From contig NZ_SODF01000001.1 in NCBI RefSeq assembly GCF_004365875.1, positions 372,001 through 436,000 on the forward strand: a DNA stretch of 64,000 nt, given 5' to 3'. Of the stretch, positions 1-7,335 are shown in pieces. The translations under genes and the position numbers were made by a program. The notes under the pieces are model-generated. The model saw only the letters and a program-made list of their open reading frames with translations, was not told the DNA's origin and did no database searches. Each line of letters starts with the position of its first letter. Positions within the stretch are counted from its first letter, which is position 1. The stretch comes from Kribbella kalugense. GTDB lineage: Bacteria; Actinomycetota; Actinomycetes; Propionibacteriales; Kribbellaceae.

Positions 1-357
1 GATGGTCTTCGGGTCGAGCGACTTCGCCGGGATCGGGTCGGTCCGGTGACCGATGGACAGGCTGGCCAGGCAGGACCGTGCGGACGCCTGGGCTTGGGTG
101 CTGGTGGCCGCGCCGAGGTCGAGCGACTGGTCGGTCAACTCGGCCGTCGGTTGTCCGGCCGGACCCGCATGTCCGCCGGGCCGCGCGATGAGGATGCCGC
201 AGGCAACGACGATCGCGATACCGCAGGCGGCTGCGAGTACGGGGATCCAGAAAGGAAGGTGGTGCTTCTTACGGACTCGGCGTACGAGGTGGTGGCGTAG
301 GTCGGTGCTGAACTCGGGGTCGAGGGGCTCGACCGGCGGGGGTGTGGTGAGGTTCAT
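1..357 (-). CDS. Membrane protein partner of the upstream ECF sigma factor (partial, runs off left edge)
   Basis: The reading frame is open from an ATG at 357 to the window edge (119 codons seen). It begins MNLTTPPPVEPLDPEFSTDL, followed by a basic stretch (RRVRKKHH) and one hydrophobic segment at about residues 33-52, so it is a single-pass protein with a short cytoplasmic N terminus and an A/G/S/Q-rich outer part. The ATG overlaps the stop codon of the sigma factor gene (ATGA), so the two are translationally coupled. Position and topology suggest an anti-sigma or sigma-partner protein, but I see no zinc-binding HxxxCxxC anti-sigma motif in the part present. Function is inferred from context only; the C terminus is missing. 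Confidence 0.7.
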   Translation of the reverse strand, partial: MNLTTPPPVEPLDPEFSTDLRHHLVRRVRKKHHLPFWIPVLAAACGIAIVVACGILIARPGGHAGPAGQPTAELTDQSLDLGAATSTQAQASARSCLASLSIGHRTDPIPAKSLDPKTI

Positions 358-947
358 CGGTTCTCCTCCAGCAAGGCCGGCAGCCGGCGACGGGCGCGGG
401 ACAGGCGGGCCTTGACGGTGCCTTCGGCGACACCGAGCACGGCGGCGGCCTCGGCGATCGAGAGTTCTGCCCAATAGACCAGCTCGATCGTTTCGCGTTC
501 GTGCTGGGGAAGCGCAGCGAGCGCTCTCCGAACGTCGTCGAGATGCGCCTCCGAGTCGACCCTGGCCGCAACGGTCTCAGCGTGGTCGGGGTGGTGCAGG
601 GGCGCGGGTTGCCGCAGCAGGAACTGGGTCAGCCGGCGCCGGGCGCGAGTGGTGTTGCGCAGCTCGTTACGTGCGATCGCGAGCAGCCACGGCTTCGCGG
701 TCTCGTACTTCAGCGGGCCGGGATCCGAGCGCGCGAAGTACCGCCAGGCGGTCATGAAGGTCGCCTGGACGGCATCGTCGGCGTACGCATAGGAGCCGGT
801 GTGCCGTACGGCGTACGCATGCACAGCGGCGGCGTACCGGCCGAAAAGCTCGCCGAGCGCCTCCGGTTCCTGCCGACGCAAGGCGTCCCACAAGTCCCCG
901 TCGCGCACGGGCGGAGGCTTTTCCGGCCGGCTCGAAGTCATCGTCAT
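354..947 (-). CDS. ECF-type RNA polymerase sigma factor (sigma-70 family)
   Basis: A 197-residue protein with the two-domain layout of extracytoplasmic-function sigma factors. Region 2 spans about residues 25-100 (ELFGRYAAAVHAYAVRHTG, DDAVQATFMTAWRYF) and binds core polymerase and the -10 element. Region 4 spans about 138-190 (LPQHERETIELVYWAELSIAEAAAVLG then EGTVKARLSRARRRL), a helix-turn-helix for the -35 element. A proline/histidine-rich linker joins them. There is no extra C-terminal domain. ATG codons at 947 and 941 are both possible starts. The gene overlaps the membrane protein gene that follows it, which is the usual place for a regulator of sigma activity. The signal it answers cannot be told from sequence. 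Confidence 0.93.
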   Translation of the reverse strand: MTMTSSRPEKPPPVRDGDLWDALRRQEPEALGELFGRYAAAVHAYAVRHTGSYAYADDAVQATFMTAWRYFARSDPGPLKYETAKPWLLAIARNELRNTTRARRRLTQFLLRQPAPLHHPDHAETVAARVDSEAHLDDVRRALAALPQHERETIELVYWAELSIAEAAAVLGVAEGTVKARLSRARRRLPALLEENR

Positions 948-987
948 ACTTTGCAGGGTCCGTAGGTCCCTGCGAGGTTGCCGCGCT

Positions 988-1659
988 TCAGTTCAGTTGT
1001 GCGCGGACCCAGGTTTTGTCGGGGGTGAGGTAGCCGGTGCGCTGCAGACCGGCCTCGGCCAGTTGGGCGGCCAGCTGGTCCTCGGAGAGGTTCTGGGTGA
1101 GGATCCGCTGCGACCACGTCTTGCCGTCAATGGTGTAGGTGAGCGTCGCCGCCTGGCGGTTACCGGGGAGTTCCTCGACGTCGGAGATTTCCATCCGGCG
1201 CTGCTCGTTCACCATCACGGCCGGACCGCGCAGCATGCCCGGGGTCTGCTGCTGGAGGATCACGGAGCCGCCGGGGCGGACGTGGTGCGCGCAGGTTCGG
1301 AGGAGGCGCAGGCGTTCCGCGTCGTCGGCGACGTTGATCAGGTACGACATCATCAGGACGAGGTCGAACTGCCGATCCAGCCGGAGGTCGCCGATCGTCG
1401 AGCAGATCGTCTCGGTTTCGCTGACTCGGGCGATCATGTCCGGTGACTCGTCGACGGCGACCACGTGGTGCCCTCGCGCGAGGAGCGGCCGAGTGACGCG
1501 GCCGGTCCCGCAGCCGAGCTCGAGAATGTTGCTGCCCGGCTCGATCGCGGCGCTGATCAGCTCGTCCTCGCCGTGTATCTGCGTGATTTCGTAGAGTTCG
1601 ACCGCGCTGCCGTCCGGTGTGAGCGGTCCCGGCCCGTTACCACCTTGTCCGACTCTCAT
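988..1659 (-). CDS. Class I SAM-dependent methyltransferase
   Basis: The 223-residue product has the SAM-binding Rossmann motif I ILELGCGTGRVTRPLL at about residues 45-60, the acidic end of strand 2 (VVAVDES) about 20 residues on, and motif IV-like FDLVLMMSYLINVA. The C-terminal third is a beta-rich cap (QRILTQNLSEDQLAAQLAEAGL). It resembles small standalone actinobacterial methyltransferases whose substrates are mostly unknown. The gene is divergent from the AraC regulator at 1734 with a 74-base gap, so the regulator may control it; that is inference. Substrate not predictable. Confidence 0.88.
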   Translation of the reverse strand: MRVGQGGNGPGPLTPDGSAVELYEITQIHGEDELISAAIEPGSNILELGCGTGRVTRPLLARGHHVVAVDESPDMIARVSETETICSTIGDLRLDRQFDLVLMMSYLINVADDAERLRLLRTCAHHVRPGGSVILQQQTPGMLRGPAVMVNEQRRMEISDVEELPGNRQAATLTYTIDGKTWSQRILTQNLSEDQLAAQLAEAGLQRTGYLTPDKTWVRAQLN

Positions 1660-1720
1660 ACGTTCAGTGTTCTGCCGGGGTGGGGCGGCTGCGAGTCTTT
1701 CGGTAGCGGCCGAAAGTCTC

Positions 1721-1734
1721 TAGGGTCGTTGAGG
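1721..1734 (+). promoter_or_regulatory. Predicted -10 element for leaderless AraC-type regulator gene
   Basis: TAGGGT lies at 1721-1726 and the GTG start follows after 7 bases, so transcription would begin at or next to the start codon. No Shine-Dalgarno sequence fits this start. Inference from spacing. Confidence 0.45.
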
Positions 1735-2159
1735 TGACAGTCGTACCGGTCGAGCTGCTGCCGCACCTGCGGCGGGCACGAGATGTTGCCGACCGCAACT
1801 ACGCCGACCCGCTCGACCTGACCGGTCTCGCGGCCGCGGCCGGAGTCTCGAAGTACCACTTCCTGCGGTGCTTCGCAGCGGCGTACGGCGAGACGCCGAT
1901 GCAGTACGTGACCCGTCGCCGGATCGAGCGCGCGACGGACCTGCTGCGGGCGACCAACCTGACGGTCACCGAGGTCTGCGCGATGGTCGGGTACAGCAGC
2001 CTGGGGTCGTTCTCGCAGCGGTTCACCGAGCTGGTGGGGATGACGCCGACGCAGTACCAGCGGACCCAGACGGGCGCGCGGATCCCGGGGTGCTTCGTGT
2101 TCATGCTCGGGCTGAACTCCGCAATTCCGGAGAAGCCGGCGGGGGAGTCGGAGGCTTAG
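1734..2159 (+). CDS. AraC-family transcriptional regulator
   Basis: A 141-residue protein made almost only of the AraC DNA-binding domain. The first helix-turn-helix is at about residues 28-50 (LTGLAAAAGVSKYHFLRCF) and the second at about 76-100 (VTEVCAMVGYSSLGSFSQRF), followed by the family signature ending GMTPTQYQR. There is no N-terminal sugar-binding or sensing domain, so any effector must act through the roughly 40-residue C-terminal tail or a partner. It is divergent from a methyltransferase and upstream of a VOC protein gene, both plausible targets. The GTG start sits just behind a -10 like element. Confidence 0.93.
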   Translation: MTVVPVELLPHLRRARDVADRNYADPLDLTGLAAAAGVSKYHFLRCFAAAYGETPMQYVTRRRIERATDLLRATNLTVTEVCAMVGYSSLGSFSQRFTELVGMTPTQYQRTQTGARIPGCFVFMLGLNSAIPEKPAGESEA

Positions 2160-2190
2160 CGTCGTACCCACGGACTCTGAAGGAGGAACT

Positions 2191-2619
2191 GTGATCACCA
2201 ACGTCAGCCTGGTGACGGTCTACGTGAACGACGTCGACGAATCGAAGGCGTTCTACACCGAGAAGCTCGGGTTCGAGCTGGGCGAGGACATCACCCTCAG
2301 CGAGGACTTCCGCTGGTGCACGGTGCATCAGGCCGACCATCCTGAGCTCGAGCTGGCGCTGATGCTGCCCGGGCCGCCGATGGACGAGGAGTCGGCCGGG
2401 TGGATTCGGCGGATCATGGCGAAGGGGTCGATGCACGGGGTCGGACTGGCGACCGATGACTGCCGGAAGACGTTCGTTGAGCTGACCGGTCGGGGGGTCG
2501 AGTACATCCAGGAACCGGCGGATCGGCCGTACGGCGTGGAGGCGGTACTGCGGGACAACTCCGGCAACTGGCTCGTCCTGGTCGAGCAGAAGGCCTACAC
2601 CGCCGAGGACTTCACCTGA
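2191..2619 (+). CDS. VOC-superfamily (glyoxalase/bleomycin-resistance-like) protein
   Basis: A 142-residue single VOC module pair. The N-terminal half begins ITNVSLVTVYVNDVDESKAFY, the classic first strand and helix. The C-terminal half ends FRDNSGNW-type with VLRDNSGNWLVLVEQ. The family binds a divalent metal with H/E residues and acts as dioxygenase, lyase, isomerase or antibiotic-binding protein; which applies here is not clear. A strong ribosome-binding site (AAGGAGG) precedes the GTG start. It lies 31 bases after the AraC gene on the same strand and may be its target or co-transcribed with it. Confidence 0.9.
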   Translation: MITNVSLVTVYVNDVDESKAFYTEKLGFELGEDITLSEDFRWCTVHQADHPELELALMLPGPPMDEESAGWIRRIMAKGSMHGVGLATDDCRKTFVELTGRGVEYIQEPADRPYGVEAVLRDNSGNWLVLVEQKAYTAEDFT

Positions 2620-2640
2620 CGATTGCGGCATGCTGACCGG

Positions 2641-2994
2641 ATGGACATCACAGTCGATCCGGTCGGCATCACGCCGCCGTACGAGCAGGTGCGCTCGCAG
2701 ATCGAGGCGTTGATCCGCGCCGGCGAGCTGGCTCAGGGCACTCGGCTGCCGACCGTGCGTCAGTTGGCCGGCGATCTGGGGCTGGCGGTCAACACGGTTG
2801 CCCGTGCGTACAAAGAGCTGGAAGCGGATCGCCTGGTGGAGACCCGGGGCCGCAACGGCACCTTCGTCCTCGCCTCCCGCAGCCAGGTGGACGACGAACA
2901 AACCCGAGCCGCCGCGACTGCCTTCGCCCGAACCGCCCGCCGAGCCGGCATCAGCCTCGCCGAAGCCACCGAAATCCTCCACCGCGCCTGGTGA
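2641..2994 (+). CDS. GntR-family regulator, YtrA-like short type
   Basis: From the ATG at 2641 the product is 117 residues: a GntR winged helix-turn-helix (PPYEQVRSQIEALIRAGEL ... LPTVRQLAGDLGLAVNTVARAYKELEADRLVETRGRNGTFV) and a short helical tail of about 40 residues. Lack of a large effector domain places it with YtrA-type regulators, which often control ABC transporters, but no transporter gene is adjacent. A TTG six codons upstream (2623) is in frame but would overlap the VOC gene's end closely and has no better ribosome site. The stop codon directly abuts that of the convergent methyltransferase. Confidence 0.9.
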   Translation: MDITVDPVGITPPYEQVRSQIEALIRAGELAQGTRLPTVRQLAGDLGLAVNTVARAYKELEADRLVETRGRNGTFVLASRSQVDDEQTRAAATAFARTARRAGISLAEATEILHRAW

Positions 2995-3663
2995 CTAGCA
3001 GCAGATGAGGTCGCCCTGGTGCGGGCCTTCCTGAGCGATGACGCGGAAGCCGGCAGTCTCCAGCTCGGCTCGCAAAGCCGCAGGTCGTAGGTGGCGGCGG
3101 TGGGGCTTGCCATCGGACTGGGAGCAGATTCCGGTGGTGGCGTCGTAGCGGAAGTTGTCTTCGTAGACGCGGTCTGGTTCATACATCGCTGTGGAGAGGA
3201 TGTAGTAGCCGCTGGGCTTCAGCCGGGCGCGTACGGCGGCCAGCACGCTGACCCGGTCGGGGTCGGTAACGATCGACTGCAGGCAGTAGCTGTCCAGGAT
3301 GACGTCGTACTGCTTGCTGCCGGCTCCCATCGCGCAGACGTCCTGGACGCTGAAGTTGATGTCGAGGCCGCGTTCGCGGGCGAACCGGCGGGCCAGCGTG
3401 ATCGCCTCCGGGATGAGGTCGATCGCGTCGACCTGGAAGCCTCGTGCGGCGAGGAAGCACGCCGCCGGACCGGTCCCACACCCGTACTCCAGTACGTCGG
3501 CCCCAGCCGGCAACTCCAGTCGAGTCAGGGCGTCTTCGAGGAACGGGCGGTTTGGGAAGGCGTCGAACGACTCGGTCTCGCCGAAGAGGGCGCTCCATTG
3601 GGTTAGGCCCTGTTGCTTGAGCCGTTGGTACGCCGCCTCGTGTTCGGCGTGGTAGTAGCTCAC
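2995..3663 (-). CDS. Class I SAM-dependent methyltransferase
   Basis: A 222-residue protein with motif I VLEYGCGTGPAACFLAARG at about residues 57-75, motif II VDAIDLIPEAI and motif IV YDVILDSYCLQSI. The N-terminal 50 residues are helical (YYHAEHEAAYQRLKQQG) as in small-molecule methyltransferases. The C terminus ends in two cysteines (DLICC). It shares the fold but little sequence with the methyltransferase at 988-1659. Substrate unknown. It is convergent with the GntR gene with no intergenic base between the two stop codons. Confidence 0.87.
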   Translation of the reverse strand: MSYYHAEHEAAYQRLKQQGLTQWSALFGETESFDAFPNRPFLEDALTRLELPAGADVLEYGCGTGPAACFLAARGFQVDAIDLIPEAITLARRFARERGLDINFSVQDVCAMGAGSKQYDVILDSYCLQSIVTDPDRVSVLAAVRARLKPSGYYILSTAMYEPDRVYEDNFRYDATTGICSQSDGKPHRRHLRPAALRAELETAGFRVIAQEGPHQGDLICC

Positions 3664-3743
3664 GAACGCTTACTATGTCTGGCCGTAGTCCGGCTGACCA
3701 CTCGAATTCGGACGACAAGCGGCGATCGAGCGAGGATGGGCAG

Positions 3744-4259
3744 ATGGACGACCAGACGCAGCAGTCACACCGCAGGGAAGCTGAGGCGGAGGCCGAGCGC
3801 ATTCAGCAGGAGGTCGAGCAGGCCACCTCGGACCCGGCGGCCCAGGAAGAGTGGATCCGGCAGTCGAACCTGATCTACGGCGGGCTGGGCGCTGCCGGCC
3901 TGGTCGTCGTACAGCCGTTCCTGTCGACCTCATCGCTCGACCTGGCGGCGACCGTGTGCGTCATCGCGTTCGCCGTCTCGATCCCGTTGCTCGCGGCGCT
4001 CCTGGTCCTCAACCGCCAGGAGGCATACCGCCAGCGGGTGACCAAGTCACGACTCGTCGCCGTCGCCAAGGCAGTCGCCCAAGGCACCGCGTTCGTCGGC
4101 CTCACCGCAGCCTTCTGGCACATCTCCATGGCCGCGGGGATCGTGTTCCTGCTGGTCGGATTCGTTGCGGTGGGAGTGCATTCCTCGGGCTACATCCACC
4201 TCGAGTACGACGGCAAGTTCCGCTCCCGCTTTCCCCGCCGCAAACCGCCGGCCGCCTGA
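3744..4259 (+). CDS. Membrane protein of unknown function with charged coiled N terminus
   Basis: The preferred ATG at 3744 gives 171 residues; an upstream ATG at 3675 would add 23 polar residues. Residues 1-45 are rich in E, Q and R (REAEAEAERIQQEVEQA) and probably helical or coiled coil in the cytoplasm. Then come four hydrophobic segments in two pairs: about 48-66, 70-92, 110-128 and 132-152. A basic tail (RSRFPRRKPPAA) ends the protein. I do not recognise a named family. It is monocistronic, between a divergent methyltransferase and the metallopeptidase gene. Confidence 0.75.
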   Translation: MDDQTQQSHRREAEAEAERIQQEVEQATSDPAAQEEWIRQSNLIYGGLGAAGLVVVQPFLSTSSLDLAATVCVIAFAVSIPLLAALLVLNRQEAYRQRVTKSRLVAVAKAVAQGTAFVGLTAAFWHISMAAGIVFLLVGFVAVGVHSSGYIHLEYDGKFRSRFPRRKPPAA

Positions 4260-4340
4260 CCGCCTGTATCACCGCGCGCCGACCTGACCTCCGCTTTGGT
4301 AGGGGTGTTCGTAGGGGACACCGCTGTCTGAGGGGGAGCA

Positions 4341-6413
4341 ATGGCTGACAGCATGACTGTGCTGCGAAAGGCAGGGCCACCTGGGGTGAAACGGAACATC
4401 GCGGTGCTGGGGGACGGGTTCACCGCGGTTGATCAGGTCGCGTTCAACAGCTGGGTGCAGACGACGCTCATCGATGGCGTCTTCGGGCACGACTACTTCA
4501 GTGAGGACGCGTCGGCGTACAACATCTACCGGGTGAATCTGGACTCCGTCGACTCCGGAGTCAGCACCCGGACGTACGACGAGCACGGCACACCGACCGA
4601 CCCGTCGGACGACACCATCGCGTCGGAGACGGTCCACGACACCGCGCTCGGGATGATCTTCAGCGGGTCGTGGGCGCACTGCTGGCTCGAGTACGGGACG
4701 GACACCGAGGCCCGGATCCAGGCCGCGCTGAACAAGTGGGTGCCGGACTGGAACGAGCTGCTCGTCGTACTCAACAACCCCAACTACGGCGGCTGCGGAG
4801 GCGGCGGCCGGGCGCACGTGCCGATGGGCGTCAACTGGACCGTGATCGCGCACGAGTTCGGCCACGGGATCGGCGGTTTCGCCGACGAGTACTCCGCCGG
4901 CGGCGCGTACTCCGGTGGCGAGCAAGGCTGGATCAACCTGACCACGATCACCGACCGGGCGACCACCAAGTGGGCCAACCTGATCGCGCCGACCACACCG
5001 CTCCCGACCGGCATCGGCGCGGGCGCGAACTACAACAACGGCCCACGACCGTCCACCTGGAACAGCAACACCGACGTCGGCCTGTTCGAGGGCGGCGGTA
5101 CGTCGAACACCGGCATCTACCGGCCCGTCGAGAACTGCCGGATGGACGGCAACACACCGCCGTACTGCCCGGTCTGCTACACGTCGATCAAGACCGCTCG
5201 CGACCACGAGACCGAGCACACGTTCCGCAACGCCTACGCCGGCCGCTTCTACGGCACCAGCCGCAGCGACCTGCTGCTGCACCACGGCACGTCGATCCAG
5301 CTGTTCCGCGCCGACGGTACGGCGCTCGAGCACAGCTTCAGCGCCGTCGAACGGGTCCCGGGCTCGTGGCAGTTCATGCCGAACGACCAGGTGTACGTCG
5401 GCGATTTCGACGGCGACGGCACCGACGAGGTGGCGATCTTCAACGGCGTCGACTGGGTGATGCCGTACCTCGGCCTGCTGAAGTCCGACGGCGCCGGCGG
5501 CCTCCGGCTGGTGGCGCGGTACGACGGCGACATCCCCGGCTGGGGTGGGTTCGCGGCCCACGACCGGTTCCTGGTGGCCGATCTGAACGGCGACGGGAGC
5601 GACGACCTGGTCGTGGTGAACACCGACGACTGGTCGATGCCGTACGTCGGCCTGCTGCGCTCGACCGGCACCGGGTTCTGGGTCAGCCAGCGCTACGACG
5701 GCGACATCCCCGGTTGGGGCGGACTGGCCAGGCACGACGAGTTCTTCGTCGGCGACCTGACCGGGAACGGCACCGACGACCTCGCGATCTTCAACGGCGA
5801 CGACTGGTCGATGGCGTACGTCGGCCTGTTCGACGCGAGCGCCAACGGGTACTCGATGATCCAGCGGTACGACGGCGACATCCCGGGGTGGGGCGGTCTG
5901 GCGCAGCACGACCGGCTGATCCTCGGCGACTTCGACGGCGACGGCAAGAGCGACGTGTTCGTGTTCAACGGGGACGACTGGGCGATGGCTTACCTCGGCA
6001 TGTTCCGGTCGACCGGGTCCGGACTGGCGTACGTCCACCGGTACGACGGCGACGTACCGGGCTGGGACGGTCTGGGGCGGCATGACGAGTTCTTCGCGGC
6101 CGACATCGACGGATCGGGTCAATGCGACCTGTGGGTGTGGAACGACCAGGACTGGTCGACGGAGTACCTCGGGCGGATGCTGAGCTCGGGGATCGAGCTG
6201 AAGGCCGACTACGTCGGTGACTGGGTCGGGGAGTGGAACCTGGGCTCGGCGGACCGGTTCGAGCCGGCCCGGATGACCGGACGCGGCGGACGGCCGCAGC
6301 TGTACGTGCACAACACCGACTGGTTCGGTGTCATCGACGGGCGTCGTGGCATCACGCTGGATCGCATCTACTACCGCTGGATCCACAACTACCGCTACGG
6401 CCGGAACTGGTAA
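4341..6413 (+). CDS. M64-type zinc metallopeptidase with seven-bladed FG-GAP beta-propeller
   Basis: The 690-residue protein starts with an IgA-peptidase M64-like domain (about 1-300). HEFGHGIGGFADEY at residues 171-184 gives the HExxH zinc site plus the downstream Asp/Glu typical of this family; ILNNP-like and CRMDGN...CPVC segments fit too. Residues about 305-690 hold seven FG-GAP/VCBS blades; several keep the calcium loop (GDFDGDGTDE, ADLNGDGSDD, GDFDGDGKSD). Four inter-blade units containing RYDGDIPGWGG recur every 174 bases exactly. A stop codon at 4329 in frame excludes an N-terminal extension, so there is no signal peptide, which is odd for M64. GGGGGAG precedes the ATG. It is followed after 11 bases by a small co-transcribed gene. 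Confidence 0.88.
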   Translation: MADSMTVLRKAGPPGVKRNIAVLGDGFTAVDQVAFNSWVQTTLIDGVFGHDYFSEDASAYNIYRVNLDSVDSGVSTRTYDEHGTPTDPSDDTIASETVHDTALGMIFSGSWAHCWLEYGTDTEARIQAALNKWVPDWNELLVVLNNPNYGGCGGGGRAHVPMGVNWTVIAHEFGHGIGGFADEYSAGGAYSGGEQGWINLTTITDRATTKWANLIAPTTPLPTGIGAGANYNNGPRPSTWNSNTDVGLFEGGGTSNTGIYRPVENCRMDGNTPPYCPVCYTSIKTARDHETEHTFRNAYAGRFYGTSRSDLLLHHGTSIQLFRADGTALEHSFSAVERVPGSWQFMPNDQVYVGDFDGDGTDEVAIFNGVDWVMPYLGLLKSDGAGGLRLVARYDGDIPGWGGFAAHDRFLVADLNGDGSDDLVVVNTDDWSMPYVGLLRSTGTGFWVSQRYDGDIPGWGGLARHDEFFVGDLTGNGTDDLAIFNGDDWSMAYVGLFDASANGYSMIQRYDGDIPGWGGLAQHDRLILGDFDGDGKSDVFVFNGDDWAMAYLGMFRSTGSGLAYVHRYDGDVPGWDGLGRHDEFFAADIDGSGQCDLWVWNDQDWSTEYLGRMLSSGIELKADYVGDWVGEWNLGSADRFEPARMTGRGGRPQLYVHNTDWFGVIDGRRGITLDRIYYRWIHNYRYGRNW
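5517..6090 (+). repeat. Four-copy 174-base in-frame repeat in the propeller gene
   Basis: Copies of the segment coding RYDGDIPGWGG(L/F)xxHD begin at 5517, 5691, 5865 and 6039, each exactly 174 bases (58 codons) apart. Each marks the start of one propeller blade. The equal spacing and high identity indicate recent internal duplication or gene conversion. Confidence 0.85.
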
Positions 6414-6424
6414 GGAGCCCGACG

Positions 6425-7150
6425 ATGAAGCATCCCAAAGGCACAGAGCGTTCTTCCAAGCGCGACCGTAGGCCGATGAAGGCGCCGGCCGGAGAGGTCC
6501 GCCGGCAGCATGCCGCAGTACCGCCGTACGCCGGTCCAGTGAAAGGCGACCCGGTCCGTCCGGACCCGACGAGGTCCGCGAAGGCCGCCTACGACCGGAC
6601 TGCTGCGGTGCCGGCGCAACAGGTCGACAGTTGGCCGGATCAGCAGGCTGCGCAGACCGGCGGGCGTCGCGAGCAGTACGTACGTCTGCGGATGAGGGTG
6701 CGCGGCGATCGGCTCACGGTTGTCGACAGCCACCTGGTCGACGGACCGCTTGCGCAGTCGACGACGTTCCACGGCGCCGACGCCTACGAGGTCACGTACC
6801 ACGACCGGCTGCTGCACGCCGGGACCGTCGCGGACCCGAACACCCAACGCTCCTTCCCGAGTCCAGAAGGCCCGGAGGAGCTGCGCGGCCACAACGTGAC
6901 GCCACGCGAGATCTACGAGTTCACCGCTCGCGTTCCTGCCAGCGACGTCACCGAACAGACCCGCGGCGGCATCCACGTCCGCCTGCACCGCATCGACGAG
7001 CCGACCGCGTCCGACCACCTCGGAGCGGCACCCCTGGGAACCCAGTTCGAAGGCCGCCTGACCCAGGTCGCCGAACTAGTCGGCTTGCCCGAATCCACCC
7101 TGCCCGAGTCGATCGAGTCTCGCGGCGGCCGCACCGGCACCGGCCGCTGA
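6425..7150 (+). CDS. Protein of unknown function, co-transcribed with the M64 peptidase
   Basis: The ATG at 6425 follows AAGGAG and lies 11 bases after the peptidase stop, giving 241 residues. Residues 1-80 are basic and low in hydrophobic content (KHPKGTERSSKRDRRP), probably disordered. Residues 84-220 form a beta-rich domain (QYVRLRMRVRGDRLTVVDSH ... GADAYEVTYHDRLLHAGTV ... GGIHVRLHRI). The end (VGLPESTLPESIESRG) is polar. There is no signal peptide or membrane segment. I do not recognise the family. Operon position suggests it works with the metallopeptidase, for instance as an inhibitor, substrate or assembly partner, but nothing in the sequence decides this. Confidence 0.75.
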   Translation: MKHPKGTERSSKRDRRPMKAPAGEVRRQHAAVPPYAGPVKGDPVRPDPTRSAKAAYDRTAAVPAQQVDSWPDQQAAQTGGRREQYVRLRMRVRGDRLTVVDSHLVDGPLAQSTTFHGADAYEVTYHDRLLHAGTVADPNTQRSFPSPEGPEELRGHNVTPREIYEFTARVPASDVTEQTRGGIHVRLHRIDEPTASDHLGAAPLGTQFEGRLTQVAELVGLPESTLPESIESRGGRTGTGR

Positions 7151-7157
7151 CCACACC

Positions 7158-7203
7158 CAACGGGGTCGGTGAACAAGCAATAGCTTGTTCACCGACCCCG
7201 TTG
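7158..7203 (+). terminator. Perfect 21-bp stem hairpin ending the M64 operon
   Basis: Left arm 7158-7178 starts CAACGGGGTCGG and right arm 7183-7203 is its exact complement, with a four-base AATA loop. No T-run follows, which is common for actinobacterial terminators. It lies 8 bases after the stop codon. Confidence 0.8.
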
Positions 7204-7301
7204 CGTGTCGCCAGTCGCGCGGAAACGATTCCAGATTTATCGGCCAACGTTGTAACGAGATCTGTACACACCGTCTCGGCGTTGTTACTGTCCGGCCAGA
7301 T

Positions 7302-7317
7302 TTGACATCGATGTCAA
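7302..7317. promoter_or_regulatory. 16-bp perfect palindrome, probable LacI-family operator
   Basis: TTGACATCGATGTCAA is fully self-complementary with a central CG, the form typical of LacI-family operators controlling sugar use in actinobacteria. It lies 18 bases before the ATG of the GxGYxYP protein gene, where a bound repressor would block transcription. No LacI gene is in the window, so the regulator would act from elsewhere. Confidence 0.7.
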
Positions 7318-7335
7318 CCTCAGGGAGTGGTCACG

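Noticed and set aside
5517..6090. Regular 174-base repeat as a possible CRISPR or mobile array
   Set aside because: The units are in frame, coding and contiguous, forming propeller blades; spacer-like unique sequences are absent.
4269..6386. Long minus-strand open frame (about 705 codons) opposite the M64 peptidase gene
   Set aside because: It is a shadow of the GC-rich plus-strand gene; its translation is low-complexity V/R/D/P sequence and the plus strand has clear catalytic and repeat motifs.
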